Notes: a model not told the origin generated them from the sequence alone. Shown: positions 33,633 to 42,962, numbered from the stretch's first letter. The stretch: DNA of 64,000 nt from an uncultured Acetatifactor sp. (GCA_910577035.1 CAJTKW010000002.1:10066-74065), one strand, 5' to 3'. A program made the numbers and translations.

Positions 33633-33642
33633 GAGGATTTCC

Positions 33643-34059
33643 ATGCTGAACGAGGAACGTGTAATATTGATGACGCATTTGTCGTCCTATGAAAGCGGTG
33701 AGGGAAAAAAGAATGTCCGGATCGGCAATTATTTCCGCAGTGATTATATTGCCATCCAGATCCTGAAGTCCGTAATCAGCGGAACCATCGCTTTCGGGAT
33801 TATATTTGCGCTGTATATCTTTTATGACTTTGAGGTGTTTATGGAGGATCTGTATAAAATAGATCTGATTGCATTTGCGAAGAGCGTGCTGAAGAATTAT
33901 GCCGTTTTCATTGTGGCATACGGCCTGCTTACGTACATTGTCTGTACGTACCGCTATGCAAAAGTCAAAAAGAGCCTGAAATGTTATTATCATAATTTGA
34001 AAAAGCTTGGTTCCCTATACGGCGACGGGAGCGCCCGGCGGCAGAACGCCCGGCAGTAA
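33643..34059 (+). CDS. Small two-pass membrane protein, unrecognised
   Basis: The 138-residue protein has a charged N-terminus, membrane segments at about 45-63 and 82-103, and a basic tail (K-V-K-K-S-L-K, then R-R-Q-N-A-R-Q). AGGAGG precedes the ATG. It sits between the YvyF-like gene and another membrane protein before cdaA. I do not recognise a family, and no catalytic motif can be seen. Confidence 0.7.
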   Translation: MLNEERVILMTHLSSYESGEGKKNVRIGNYFRSDYIAIQILKSVISGTIAFGIIFALYIFYDFEVFMEDLYKIDLIAFAKSVLKNYAVFIVAYGLLTYIVCTYRYAKVKKSLKCYYHNLKKLGSLYGDGSARRQNARQ

Positions 34060-34090
34060 TTGCCGAGATGGAACCGGCTGGAGGAAGTAA

Positions 34091-35191
34091 ATGACTGGAT
34101 TGTTGGAAATAAGGGAAAGAGTAAAGGCGATTTACAGCAGGTATGAGGTGTTTATCCTGCCGGTAATAAAGTTTTTATTTGCGCTTATCGTACTGAATAT
34201 GCTAAACGGCAAAATAGGTTACATGACAAAGCTTAACAATATTGCCATAGTTCTGATCGTGTCATTGATGTGCTCTTTCCTGCCCACCGGGTGTATCGTA
34301 ATGTTCGGGGCGGTGTTCAGCATACTTCACATGTATGCGCTGTCCATGGAAGTGGCCCTGGTGGGGCTGTGTATGTTTCTGATTATGTTTTTGCTGTTTT
34401 TCAGATTCAGTCCCAGAGATTCGCTGCTCGTATTGCTGACACCCATGCTCTGCGCACTGAAGATACCTTATGTGATCCCCATCGTGGCGGGATTGCTGTG
34501 CACCCCGGTCTCTGCCGTATCGGTGGGCTGTGGTGTGGCGGTTCATTATCTGTTCCAGACGGTGACCGCAAGTGCGCCGGCCCTTGGCACCATGGATGAT
34601 TCCGAGATAACGGCGAAGCTGAGGCTGATTATAGACGGAATCGTGAAGAACAAGGAGATGCTGGTGGTAATTGCCGCGTTTGCCATTACCATCATGGTGG
34701 TTTATCTGATCCGGCGGATGCCCGTTGACCATGTATGGACCATTGCGATGATTGCGGGCGTTATGACGGATATTGTGATCCTGCTGGTGGGAGATCTGAT
34801 TTACGATATAAACATCTCCATTGTCGGGGCACTGCTGGGATCGGTGCTGGCGCTGGCGGTGGCAAAGGTGATAGAGTTTTTCCGCTTCTGTGTGGATTAC
34901 AGCCGGACGGAAAAGGTGCAGTTTGAGGATGACGAATATTATTATTATGTCAAGGCAGTTCCCAAGATGACGGTTGCGGCTCCGGCCAAGACCGTAAAGA
35001 GAATTAACGCTACCCAGCGGCACAGGGCAAATGACCGCGGCATGACTGCGGAAAAGGCTTATGAAGGCAGATCCGGCGGTTCTTCCCGGAGGACAAGAGG
35101 AGATTACAGGGGCGGAAAAAGCGTTACGGTGGGAAATGTGGATTTGGACATGGAAGATCCGGGAAGTGAAGACTACGAAGAACTTTTTTAA
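34091..35191 (+). CDS. Multi-pass membrane protein upstream of cdaA, unrecognised
   Basis: The 366-residue protein has about eight hydrophobic segments in residues 20-275, followed by an 85-residue cytoplasmic tail with an acidic patch (E-D-D-E-Y-Y-Y-Y) and an Arg/Gly-rich part (about 310-345), ending acidic. GGAGGAAG precedes the ATG. The gene is 31 bases before cdaA, so it is probably co-transcribed with the c-di-AMP genes and might influence the cyclase or wall synthesis, but this is inference from position. Confidence 0.75.
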   Translation: MTGLLEIRERVKAIYSRYEVFILPVIKFLFALIVLNMLNGKIGYMTKLNNIAIVLIVSLMCSFLPTGCIVMFGAVFSILHMYALSMEVALVGLCMFLIMFLLFFRFSPRDSLLVLLTPMLCALKIPYVIPIVAGLLCTPVSAVSVGCGVAVHYLFQTVTASAPALGTMDDSEITAKLRLIIDGIVKNKEMLVVIAAFAITIMVVYLIRRMPVDHVWTIAMIAGVMTDIVILLVGDLIYDINISIVGALLGSVLALAVAKVIEFFRFCVDYSRTEKVQFEDDEYYYYVKAVPKMTVAAPAKTVKRINATQRHRANDRGMTAEKAYEGRSGGSSRRTRGDYRGGKSVTVGNVDLDMEDPGSEDYEELF

Positions 35192-35222
35192 AATTTTCTA
35201 GATAAAGTGAGACATTTGACAG

Positions 35223-36125
35223 ATGCAGTGGGTTGATACATTAGTTGATTACGCGAAAGATTTCAGCAGATACCGGACGACGATCAAGGCAGGAGACATT
35301 CTGGAGATACTGATCATCGCCTGTCTGATGTACTACATTTTGGCCTGGATGAAGACGACCAGGGCCTGGCAGCTGATGAAGGGACTCATTGTGATCTGTA
35401 TGGTGCTGGTCCTGGCCTATATTATGGACATGAGTACCATACTCTGGCTGGCGCAGAACCTGTTGAGTTTTGCGGTGATCGCCATCGTGGTGGTGATGCA
35501 GCCGGAGCTCCGGCATGCCCTGGAGGAGCTGGGCAAGAAGAATTTCCTTCCGTCCGGCGTCTTTTCCGATGCCTCAAAGCGGGAGCAGGAGTTATTCTCG
35601 GAGAAAACCATCAGTGAGATCGTCAAGGGCTGTTTTGAGATGGGCAGGGCAAAGACCGGCGCGTTAATCGTCATTGAGCAGAATGAGTCTCTGAGGGATT
35701 ATGAGCGGACCGGCATCGAGGTGGACGGCATCGTCACAAGCCAGCTTCTTATCAATATATTTGAGCATAACACTCCGCTTCATGACGGAGCCGTTATTGT
35801 GCGTGGCAACAGAATTACATCCGCCACCTGTTATCTGCCGTTGTCCGATAATCTGGATCTGAGCAAGGAACTGGGAACCCGGCACAGGGCAGGCGTGGGT
35901 GTCTCCGAAGCTACCGACTCCCTGACCGTTATTGTCTCGGAGGAAACGGGGAAGGTGAGTGTGGCTTACGAGGGGCGGCTGGAGAGAGGCCTGAATGCCG
36001 ACGAGCTGAAGACCAGGCTGCAGCAGATCTTAAACCGGCAGGAAGAGGAGAAGTCAAAGGGCAGGGAAAAGCGTATCCGAAAGGGGAAAGGCAAGGCAAA
36101 GAATGAAAAAGAAAATATTTCATAA
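35223..36125 (+). CDS. cdaA: Diadenylate cyclase CdaA
   Basis: CdaA makes c-di-AMP from two ATP at the membrane. The 300-residue protein has three membrane segments (about 27-42, 48-68, 75-93) and a DAC domain with the catalytic D-G-A (188-190) and R-H-R (220-222) motifs. The basic, Lys-rich C-terminus overlaps cdaR by 23 bases. c-di-AMP is central to potassium and wall homeostasis; the cdaA-cdaR-glmM order is conserved in Firmicutes. Confidence 0.96.
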   Translation: MQWVDTLVDYAKDFSRYRTTIKAGDILEILIIACLMYYILAWMKTTRAWQLMKGLIVICMVLVLAYIMDMSTILWLAQNLLSFAVIAIVVVMQPELRHALEELGKKNFLPSGVFSDASKREQELFSEKTISEIVKGCFEMGRAKTGALIVIEQNESLRDYERTGIEVDGIVTSQLLINIFEHNTPLHDGAVIVRGNRITSATCYLPLSDNLDLSKELGTRHRAGVGVSEATDSLTVIVSEETGKVSVAYEGRLERGLNADELKTRLQQILNRQEEEKSKGREKRIRKGKGKAKNEKENIS

Positions 36126-37398
36126 CTGGGGCCTGAAGCTGGCATCCCTGTTTCTGGCTGTTTTGCTGTGGTTTCTGGCGATACAGATAAACGATCCTCC
36201 GGATGTGGTTACCTTTTCCGGGATTACCGTCAAGCTGACGAATACAGAGCTTCTGGAGCAGGAAAACAAGGTATACGAGATATTGGAAAATAGCAATGTG
36301 GTGCGGGTGACTATCCGCGCGCCCCGAAGCATTACAAAGGACATCAGGGCCACGGACATTGTGGCTGTGGCGGATGTGAGCAAGCTGACTGACATTAATA
36401 CCATTGCCATATCATATAGTATTCAGGGAGTCTCTGCTGCCAGGTACGATACCATAAAGGGAGACCACGAAACGGTGCGGCTCAATGTAGAAGAAAAGGT
36501 CAGCAAGGTAATTCGGCTGCAGAGTCAGATCACAGGCGAGGTGGCGGAAGGGTTTCAGGTAATGAATTTCACCACCGATCTGAACCGGATCCAGGTTACA
36601 GGTCCGGAATCGGCGGTGGAAAGGATCAATTATGCACTGGCGGAGGTGGATGTGAGCGGCGCCAGCAGCAACCTGTCCCAGAATGTGAAACCCAAGCTTT
36701 ATGATGCGGAGGGCAATCTGCTGGATTTGCCCGGTGTTGTCATGGATGTAGACTATATTCATATGTCGGTGGAGGTTCTGGCAGTTAAGGAGGTTCCCCT
36801 GGTGCTCAATGTGACGGGCGAACCTGCGGAGGGATACCTGGCTACGGGCAGGGTGGAAAGTGATGTGGAGACCGTGCGGATAGCGGGAACGACATCGGCG
36901 GTTGCCGGCGTGAACGCCATCACAATTCCTGCGGAAGAGCTCGATATATCAGGAGCCGAGGGCAATGTGGTAAATGCCCTGAATATCCGGGATTACCTGA
37001 AGGAAAACATCAGGCTTGCGGACAGCGGCTTTAACGGGCGTGTGACGGTAACCGTCTATGTGGAGCCTGTTGTGGAGAGGACGTATATCCTTGGAATGAG
37101 CGATTTTGAACTGATGAATATACCGGAGGGCTATGAGGCAGAGCTGGTGGAACCGGAGGGCGGTTATAAGCTGACCTTTTCCGGACTGGAGGAATATGTT
37201 TCCGCAGTACCTCAGGGAAGTATCAGAGGACAGGTAGACTTCGGAGCATGGCTTGCGGAAGAGGGCCTGGAGGAACCGGAGGAAAAAGATTACAATATCC
37301 CGATCACGCTTACTCTGCCGGAGGACTTATTCAGGGAGATTTCCGTGGAACGGGAGATAACGGTAACAGTAAGACTTATAAAATTGGAGGAGATTTAA
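36103..37398 (+). CDS. cdaR: YbbR-domain regulator CdaR
   Basis: The 431-residue protein has one N-terminal membrane segment (about 12-28) and repeated YbbR domains outside the membrane (about 40-130, 130-215, 220-320 and a divergent last one). CdaR binds and regulates CdaA in the same operon. The ATG lies within the end of cdaA. Confidence 0.9.
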   Translation: MKKKIFHNWGLKLASLFLAVLLWFLAIQINDPPDVVTFSGITVKLTNTELLEQENKVYEILENSNVVRVTIRAPRSITKDIRATDIVAVADVSKLTDINTIAISYSIQGVSAARYDTIKGDHETVRLNVEEKVSKVIRLQSQITGEVAEGFQVMNFTTDLNRIQVTGPESAVERINYALAEVDVSGASSNLSQNVKPKLYDAEGNLLDLPGVVMDVDYIHMSVEVLAVKEVPLVLNVTGEPAEGYLATGRVESDVETVRIAGTTSAVAGVNAITIPAEELDISGAEGNVVNALNIRDYLKENIRLADSGFNGRVTVTVYVEPVVERTYILGMSDFELMNIPEGYEAELVEPEGGYKLTFSGLEEYVSAVPQGSIRGQVDFGAWLAEEGLEEPEEKDYNIPITLTLPEDLFREISVEREITVTVRLIKLEEI

Positions 37399-37400
37399 AC

Positions 37401-38750
37401 ATGGCCAGATTATTTGGAACGGACGGCGTCAGAGGCGTCGCAAACGAGGACTTAACTCCGCTGTTTGCCATGCAGCTGGGGCAGGCAGGAGCGTATGTAT
37501 TGTCGAAAGAGAAGGAGCATAAGCCTACTATTATGGTAGGCTGCGACACCAGGATTTCAGGGGATATGCTTGCCAACGCATTGATGGCAGGGGCCTGCTC
37601 CGTGGGGGCAAACTGTGTCTATGTCGGCGTGATTCCCACGCCGGCGGTGGCATATCTGACACAGAAATACAGGGCGGATGCCGGTGTTGTCATTTCCGCA
37701 TCCCACAACCCGGTAGAATTTAACGGCATCAAATTTTTCGACGGGAACGGATATAAGCTGCCTGACGAGCTGGAGGACGAGATCGAGGCTTTGATCCGGG
37801 GAAATATGCAGGACATAAAGTTTCCAGTAGGACTTGGCGTGGGAAAGGTAAAATATCGGACGGATGCCAGGGAAGAATACATAAACCATTCCATCAGGGC
37901 GGTTCCCGTGAATCTGAGCGGATTGAAGATTGTGGTGGACTGCGCGGAGGGAGCATCCTACTATACTTCTGTGGAAGCGCTGAAGGAGCTTGGGGGCAGT
38001 ATTGTGGCAATCCACAATAATCCGGACGGGACAAATATTAATTCCAACTGCGGATCCACCCATATGGAGGAGCTGCAGGCCAGGGTAGTGTATGAAAAAG
38101 CTGATATAGGTCTTGCTTTTGACGGAGATGCCGACAGGCTGATGGCAGTGGATGAGAAAGGCAATGTGGTGAACGGGGATCAGATCATGGCGATTGTGGG
38201 AAATCACATGAAAGGCCAGGGCAAACTGAAGAAGGACACCATCGTTGCCACAGTCATGAGCAACCTGGGCTTTTTCCTGATGGGCCAGAAGAACGGGCTG
38301 ACCATTGAGCAGACCAAAGTGGGTGATCGTTATGTCATGGAGCGCATGAAAGAGATCGGGGCAAGCCTTGGAGGAGAGCAGTCAGGGCACATTATCTTTT
38401 TGGACGAGAATACCACGGGTGACGGCCTTTTAAGCGCCCTGCATCTGCTGCAGGTGATGGTGGAAACAGGCCGCAGCCTTTCCGATCTTGCCTGCATCAT
38501 GGAGATGCTTCCCCAGGCGCTGGCCAACGCCAAGGTGGCGGACCACAAGAAGGAAAAGTACCTGGAATATCCCAGGGTCGCCGAAGCGATCCGCAGCCTG
38601 GAGACAAAGTTCGCGGGCGAAGGCCGGGTGCTGATCCGCCCTTCCGGAACAGAGCCGCTGGTACGGGTGATGATAGAAGGGAAGGATCAGGATGTCATCC
38701 GAGAAGAAGCGGAGAAACTGGCAAACCTGATCCAGGATGTCATGTTCTGA
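37401..38750 (+). CDS. glmM: Phosphoglucosamine mutase GlmM
   Basis: GlmM converts glucosamine-6-phosphate to glucosamine-1-phosphate for UDP-GlcNAc synthesis. The 449-residue protein begins M-A-R-L-F-G-T-D-G-V-R-G, has the phospho-serine loop S-A-S-H-N-P with Ser101, the metal loop D-G-D-A-D-R (about 240-245) and the C-terminal phosphate loop R-P-S-G-T-E-P. GGAGGAG lies 9 bases before ATG 37401, two bases after the cdaR stop. GlmM can also bind CdaA and lower c-di-AMP production in Firmicutes. Confidence 0.97.
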   Translation: MARLFGTDGVRGVANEDLTPLFAMQLGQAGAYVLSKEKEHKPTIMVGCDTRISGDMLANALMAGACSVGANCVYVGVIPTPAVAYLTQKYRADAGVVISASHNPVEFNGIKFFDGNGYKLPDELEDEIEALIRGNMQDIKFPVGLGVGKVKYRTDAREEYINHSIRAVPVNLSGLKIVVDCAEGASYYTSVEALKELGGSIVAIHNNPDGTNINSNCGSTHMEELQARVVYEKADIGLAFDGDADRLMAVDEKGNVVNGDQIMAIVGNHMKGQGKLKKDTIVATVMSNLGFFLMGQKNGLTIEQTKVGDRYVMERMKEIGASLGGEQSGHIIFLDENTTGDGLLSALHLLQVMVETGRSLSDLACIMEMLPQALANAKVADHKKEKYLEYPRVAEAIRSLETKFAGEGRVLIRPSGTEPLVRVMIEGKDQDVIREEAEKLANLIQDVMF

Positions 38751-38775
38751 TCGGATCGGCCGGAGGAAAAAGCAC

Positions 38776-38804
38776 TTGAGATTAACAATTATTCATGCTA
38801 GAAT
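38776..38804 (+). promoter_or_regulatory. Sigma-A promoter of the HPr gene
   Basis: TTGAGA (38776-38781), 17 bases, TAGAAT (38799-38804), with an upstream TG of the extended -10 kind at 38796-38797. It lies 51 bases before the ATG. Confidence 0.75.
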
Positions 38805-38854
38805 AAGATTAAGAGAAGGATGCTGTAGGACAGCAGAAATTGGAGGGAAGCAAA

Positions 38855-39118
38855 ATGGTAAGTCAGAAGGTAGTTATTAAGAATCCTACAGGCTTGCATC
38901 TCAGACCAGCGGGCATTTTGTGTAAGGAAGCAATGCAGTTCAAATCCTTGATTACGTTTACATTCAGAGAGAATACTGCGAACGCGAAAAGCGTGTTGAG
39001 TGTGTTAGGGGCATGTGTAAAGTGCGGTGACGAGATCGAGTTTGTGTGTGAGGGCGAGGACGAGCAGGAAGCGTTGAAAACACTGGTTCAGGCGGTGGAG
39101 AACGGATTAGGGGAATAG
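38855..39118 (+). CDS. HPr family phosphocarrier protein
   Basis: The 87-residue protein has the HPr active-site motif T-G-L-H-L-R-P-A-G with His15 and the HPr-kinase site at Ser46 (N-A-K-S-V-L-S-V-L-G). His15 takes phosphate from PTS enzyme I; Ser46 is the regulatory site for HPr kinase in Firmicutes. Both residues are present, so it could serve either as true HPr or a Crh-type copy; no ptsI is near. GGAGGGAAG precedes the ATG. Confidence 0.9.
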   Translation: MVSQKVVIKNPTGLHLRPAGILCKEAMQFKSLITFTFRENTANAKSVLSVLGACVKCGDEIEFVCEGEDEQEALKTLVQAVENGLGE

Positions 39119-39133
39119 GAAAAGAAAATTTAG

Positions 39134-39164
39134 GGGCGGCGCGAAATGCGCTGCCCCTTTTTAC
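39134..39164 (+). terminator. Intrinsic terminator after HPr gene
   Basis: GGGGCGGCGC (39134-39143) pairs with GCGCTGCCCC (39149-39158), with one G-T pair, then five T residues. Confidence 0.85.
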
Positions 39165-39196
39165 GAGCGGGGCCGGACACTGCCCGGCCCACATTG

Positions 39197-40330
39197 TTAT
39201 CGGAAAGTAAAATTATCGCCCGCCTGCACGATACAGATCATGGTCTTTCCTGTATTTAAGGTAATTTCTTTGCCGTTATCATCATAATATCTGGTAGCGC
39301 CGTAGTCACTGCTTTTGCTCCAGGTTACGTGAATGCCCTTTCCGTTGGTAAAGAACCAGCCATCCTCCGTATTATCCGTACAGTCGAAGGCAAGATAGCC
39401 GTCGCCCAGATCGCGGGCTTTGGTATTCTGTACCAGAATATTCTTAAAGCAAAGCTGCTCCCCGGTTGCTCCGTCGATATGGGGCCCGTCTGAGCCGCCG
39501 GACAGATACTGGGAACGGTAATAAAGACCGTCCTCCGGATGATATTCGAAATAGCAGCGGGTTACGGGATAACAGCCGGACATATCAATATAGACGGCGC
39601 TCTGTGCAGCAGTGCCATATTGTTCCAGTGTGTTTTGGGCGGAAGGGCCTGTAAACTGAAAATGGCTGTCGTCGGCAAGCCCCCGGTATTCCAGAGGATA
39701 CCCCTTCCTGTTTACCGCATTCAGAATCTTCTCTCCCGTCACATAAGCATTATGGGGGCGGGAACGGCTTTCGTCCCGGTAAAAGGCCTCGGAATCAGGG
39801 TAATTGCTCTCGTTGATGGTCTGCGTATCGGGTGCTGCAATCAGCTCGTCCACATAGTAAGGGTGGCCGATATGGAGGATCAAAGCATCCCACTCAAACG
39901 CCCAGTATGCGAAATAGGTGCGGAGGCTTCTGACGTTTCCGGTTTTTTCCAGATCCTGCCAATCCTCATAAAGGGCAAGCAGCCGTGTCATGCGGCCCTC
40001 TACGTTTGCTTCATAAATAACAGACGCTTTCGAAAGACTGTAATGGGGCTGCGCATTTTGTTCGTTGGGCATCATGACGGCAATGGGCCGGGTGTCCGCC
40101 ACGCTTTTGTCTACCCATTCATTTGTCAGCCGGCTGTGAACCATTCCCTCCCGGGGAGGTAGGGAATCATCCTCCGGTTGAGTGGAGGAATCCGCCGGAT
40201 GCAGGCTGTCAGGCGGCGATTCGGAACCTGTGGGTTCCGGATTGGAATCGGTGGCATCGTTCTGCGGCCCGCATGCACATAATGTCACCACGCTTATAAT
40301 AAGAATAAACGTAAATTTCAGTTTCTTCAT
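39197..40330 (-). CDS. DUF3048 family lipoprotein (YerB-like)
   Basis: The 377-residue minus-strand protein has a lipoprotein signal ending L-C-A-C with the lipidated Cys near residue 20, a Ser/Asp/Pro-rich linker (about 22-60) and a DUF3048 domain: R-P-I-A-V-M-M-P-N-E, then A-S-V-I-Y-E-A, R-S-L-R-T-Y-F and the C-terminal I-H-V-T-W and G-K-T-M-I-C-I-V. The role of DUF3048/YerB proteins is not well known. ATG 40330 is chosen because the signal starts there and AAAGGG precedes it; the longer frame adds an unrelated 31 residues. Confidence 0.88.
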   Translation of the reverse strand: MKKLKFTFILIISVVTLCACGPQNDATDSNPEPTGSESPPDSLHPADSSTQPEDDSLPPREGMVHSRLTNEWVDKSVADTRPIAVMMPNEQNAQPHYSLSKASVIYEANVEGRMTRLLALYEDWQDLEKTGNVRSLRTYFAYWAFEWDALILHIGHPYYVDELIAAPDTQTINESNYPDSEAFYRDESRSRPHNAYVTGEKILNAVNRKGYPLEYRGLADDSHFQFTGPSAQNTLEQYGTAAQSAVYIDMSGCYPVTRCYFEYHPEDGLYYRSQYLSGGSDGPHIDGATGEQLCFKNILVQNTKARDLGDGYLAFDCTDNTEDGWFFTNGKGIHVTWSKSSDYGATRYYDDNGKEITLNTGKTMICIVQAGDNFTFR

Positions 40331-40442
40331 ATGTGGTTCCCTTTCGGTAATTAGATAAGCATAGTATACCATAAACAAGTTATTTCGTCTCATGCCGCCT
40401 GCAAAATTAAGAATATTTAACATTTTGCGGGCGGATATGTTA

Positions 40443-40451
40443 TGCTATAAT
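40443..40451 (+). promoter_or_regulatory. Extended -10 promoter of the exopolysaccharide locus
   Basis: TGC-TATAAT (TG at 40443-40444, TATAAT 40446-40451) is an extended -10 element; the -35 region (TTTGCG near 40424) is weak. It lies 75 bases before the first glycosyltransferase. Confidence 0.5.
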
Positions 40452-40525
40452 TGACAGGGGAAATAAAAGGGGCATCCGGGGAGGCAGTGTGTTCCCGGGA
40501 GATAATGCGGAAAGGATGTATCAAT

Positions 40526-41455
40526 ATGGGTTTGCTGAGTGTGATAGTTCCCTGCTATAACGAAGAGGAGAATATAGCGCTGTTTTATGAGGAACTGATA
40601 AAGAACGATAGCTTTTTCGGAGAAAAGGGAATAGAGGCAGAGATTCTTTATATAGATGACGGCTCCACGGATCGAACGGTGGAAGAGGTTAAGAAGCTGC
40701 GGGAAAAGGACGGGCGTGTCCATCTGGTATCCTTTTCCAGAAATTTTGGCAAGGAGGCTGCCATATATGCGGGACTGGAACATTGCAGGGGAGATTATGC
40801 GGTGCTGATGGATGTGGATCTTCAGGATCCGCCGTCCCTTCTTCCGGAAATGTTCCGCGGCCTGGAGGAGGGGTATGACTCCGTGGCCACCAGAAGAGTG
40901 AGCCGCAGGGGCGAGCCGCCGGTCAGAAGCTTTTTTGCCCGGCTTTTTTATAAGCTGATGAAGAAAATATCCAAAACGGAAATTATGGACGGAGCCAGGG
41001 ACTATCGGCTGATGACCAGGCAGATGGTAAATGCGATCCTTTCCATGCAGGAGTACAACCGGTTTACGAAGGGAATCTTCGGCTGGGTGGGATTTCGCAC
41101 CAAATGGCTGGAATACGAGAATGTGGAGCGGGCCAGGGGAGAAACGAAATGGAGCTTCTGGAAGCTGCTGATTTATTCACTTGACGGGATTACGGCATTT
41201 TCCACGGTGCCGCTGATGATTGCGGTGGTGGCGGGGGTGCTGTTCTGCCTGCTGGCATTTGTGATGATTCTCTTCATTATTGTTCGAAAGCTGATTTTTG
41301 GCGATCCGGTGTCGGGCTGGCCGTCCCTGGTGTGCATTATTTTGTTTTTAAGCGGTGTCCAGTTTTTCTGCACCGGAATACTGGGGCAGTATCTGGCCAA
41401 AACCTATATGGAGGTCAAGCGGCGCCCGATTTATCTGATCAGAGAAGAAATATAA
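40526..41455 (+). CDS. GT2 family glycosyltransferase, DPM1/GtrB-like
   Basis: The 309-residue protein starts with a GT-A fold (V-I-V-P-C-Y-N-E-E-E-N near 6-16, I-D-D-G-S-T-D-R-T, D-V-D-L-Q-D-P as the metal motif near 96-102) and ends with two membrane segments (about 225-250 and 263-285). This layout is that of enzymes that transfer a sugar from a nucleotide donor to undecaprenyl or dolichyl phosphate. The ATG at 40526 follows GGAAAGGA. It opens the exopolysaccharide locus. Confidence 0.92.
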   Translation: MGLLSVIVPCYNEEENIALFYEELIKNDSFFGEKGIEAEILYIDDGSTDRTVEEVKKLREKDGRVHLVSFSRNFGKEAAIYAGLEHCRGDYAVLMDVDLQDPPSLLPEMFRGLEEGYDSVATRRVSRRGEPPVRSFFARLFYKLMKKISKTEIMDGARDYRLMTRQMVNAILSMQEYNRFTKGIFGWVGFRTKWLEYENVERARGETKWSFWKLLIYSLDGITAFSTVPLMIAVVAGVLFCLLAFVMILFIIVRKLIFGDPVSGWPSLVCIILFLSGVQFFCTGILGQYLAKTYMEVKRRPIYLIREEI

Positions 41456-41567
41456 ATCTTAACGGTTTCTTAACGGCTTAATATATTCACGAATTGACTA
41501 CAATGTGATAATATATAGTTGTTCTTACAAAAGAAAGAGTGTGCGCTGTAAGAAAGGAGGAAGTTGC

Positions 41568-41945
41568 GTGGATATATGCGACGTTAAGGACTGCGAACTG
41601 GAAAGATATATTACAGATATTATGCTGGATATAGGCGTCCCGGCTCATCTTAAGGGATACCATTATCTGAGGGATGCAATATTATTATCAGGAAGGGATA
41701 TGGAGGTGGTAAGCAGCGTGACAAAGCTTCTGTATCCTACAATAGCAAAGCGTTTCAAGACAACGGAACAAAAGGTGGAGCGCGCCATCAGAAATGCCAT
41801 TGAGGTATCCTGGGCAAGAGGTAATGTGGAGACCTTTGAGAAAATGTTTGGTTACTCCCAACGGACCGGGAGGCCAAGGCCGACGAACAGCGAATATATT
41901 GCCCGTATTGCTGACAAAATCCGTATGGATATAAAGGCTATGTAA
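41568..41945 (+). CDS. Receiver-less Spo0A-type DNA-binding protein
   Basis: The 125-residue protein matches the DNA-binding domain of the sporulation regulator Spo0A without the receiver. The key recognition region reads L-Y-P-T-I-A-K-R-F-K-T-T, K-V-E-R-A-I-R-N-A-I-E-V-S-W, and the end has K/R-P-T-N-S-E-Y-I-A-x-I-A-D-K-I-R as in Spo0A. A strong AAAGGAGG lies 7 bases before GTG 41568. Without a receiver, its activity cannot be set by phosphorylation in the usual way. Its position between exopolysaccharide genes suggests it regulates them or competes with Spo0A; inference only. Confidence 0.85.
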   Translation: MDICDVKDCELERYITDIMLDIGVPAHLKGYHYLRDAILLSGRDMEVVSSVTKLLYPTIAKRFKTTEQKVERAIRNAIEVSWARGNVETFEKMFGYSQRTGRPRPTNSEYIARIADKIRMDIKAM

Positions 41946-41948
41946 AAA

Positions 41949-42962
41949 GTGGAAAACTCTTTTGCAAGAACATGCGAGCAGTCAGGGATCATCAGCTGGC
42001 TGCTTTTGCTTGTATGGACATTGGATATATGGTATAATATGCCTATGGAAAGACAGGATTCTATTGCAGATATAATTGTGCTGTTTATAATTTTGATAAC
42101 GGGTGCGGCGGAAGCCGCCCATTTGGCAGGTGTTTTTTTACACAGGCCGGTTTCCGGATGTACGGTACTCTTTGGAATATTTACAGTGTCTGCGGCGGCG
42201 CTTTTATTTATTCTGACAGCGGTTCGGCGGCACAGAGGCTTCTGCCGGAGGGAAGCGGGGGAAGGAAGGGCTCGCTTTTCCCGGAAGGAAATGCTTTTGC
42301 CGGTGCTTTTTGGGCTGCTGGCTGTTTCCCAGATCATTTATATACTCTGCGGGAAAAACGCATATTTGCAGGGTGATATGACAGTGGAAACGGTACAAAG
42401 CTTTCTGGAAACCGATACCGTTTACGGGGTGAACCCCATGACAGGACGTGCATATGAAGGGGGGATCCCCACAAGAATAGAGATATTGTGCCTGCCTACG
42501 CTCTATGCGGTGCTCAGCAGGATTTTTCACATCAGGCCTGAGAGATTGATTCTGCAGGGTATCCCTGTAATGGTCCTGATCGGCTGTTATGGGGCATACG
42601 CCTGCCTGGCGAAAGGGCTATTTCCCGGAAACAGAAGGAAGCAGTTCTGCTTTCTTATTGTGACCGCCTTTTTGATCTGGATCGGGAGCGGCAGTTTTGG
42701 AGCGGATGGCTTTGGACTTCTGCTTTCGGGCTGGCGGGGGGTAACAATACGAAACGGGATCTTGGTTCCGTATGCCGTTTCGCTGTGCCTGAGGAAAAAA
42801 TTTATATACCTTCCCCTTTGTATTCTGGCGGAGCTTTGCATTGTCTGGACGCTTTATGGCATGGGAGTCTGCCTGGCCGTGGTCCTGGGGATGATGCTGG
42901 TTTCGCTTTTCACAGGCAAGGGGCGGGCGGGAAAGGAGGCTGCCGATGGCGGAACTCCTTAG
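41949..42962 (+). CDS. Multi-pass membrane protein, first half of a GT-C-like pair
   Basis: The 337-residue protein has about nine hydrophobic segments and a loop with T-V-Y-G-V-N-P-M-T-G-R-A-Y. It looks like the N-terminal half of large clostridial membrane proteins from polysaccharide loci, with the next gene as the other half. GTG 41949 has no clear ribosome site and is three bases after the previous stop. No catalytic residues can be named. Confidence 0.6.
   Translation: MENSFARTCEQSGIISWLLLLVWTLDIWYNMPMERQDSIADIIVLFIILITGAAEAAHLAGVFLHRPVSGCTVLFGIFTVSAAALLFILTAVRRHRGFCRREAGEGRARFSRKEMLLPVLFGLLAVSQIIYILCGKNAYLQGDMTVETVQSFLETDTVYGVNPMTGRAYEGGIPTRIEILCLPTLYAVLSRIFHIRPERLILQGIPVMVLIGCYGAYACLAKGLFPGNRRKQFCFLIVTAFLIWIGSGSFGADGFGLLLSGWRGVTIRNGILVPYAVSLCLRKKFIYLPLCILAELCIVWTLYGMGVCLAVVLGMMLVSLFTGKGRAGKEAADGGTP

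Noticed and set aside
39171..39192. GGGCCGG/CCGGCCC hairpin between HPr and the DUF3048 gene
   Set aside because: A good stem, but it has no T-run on either strand, so it is not called as a terminator.
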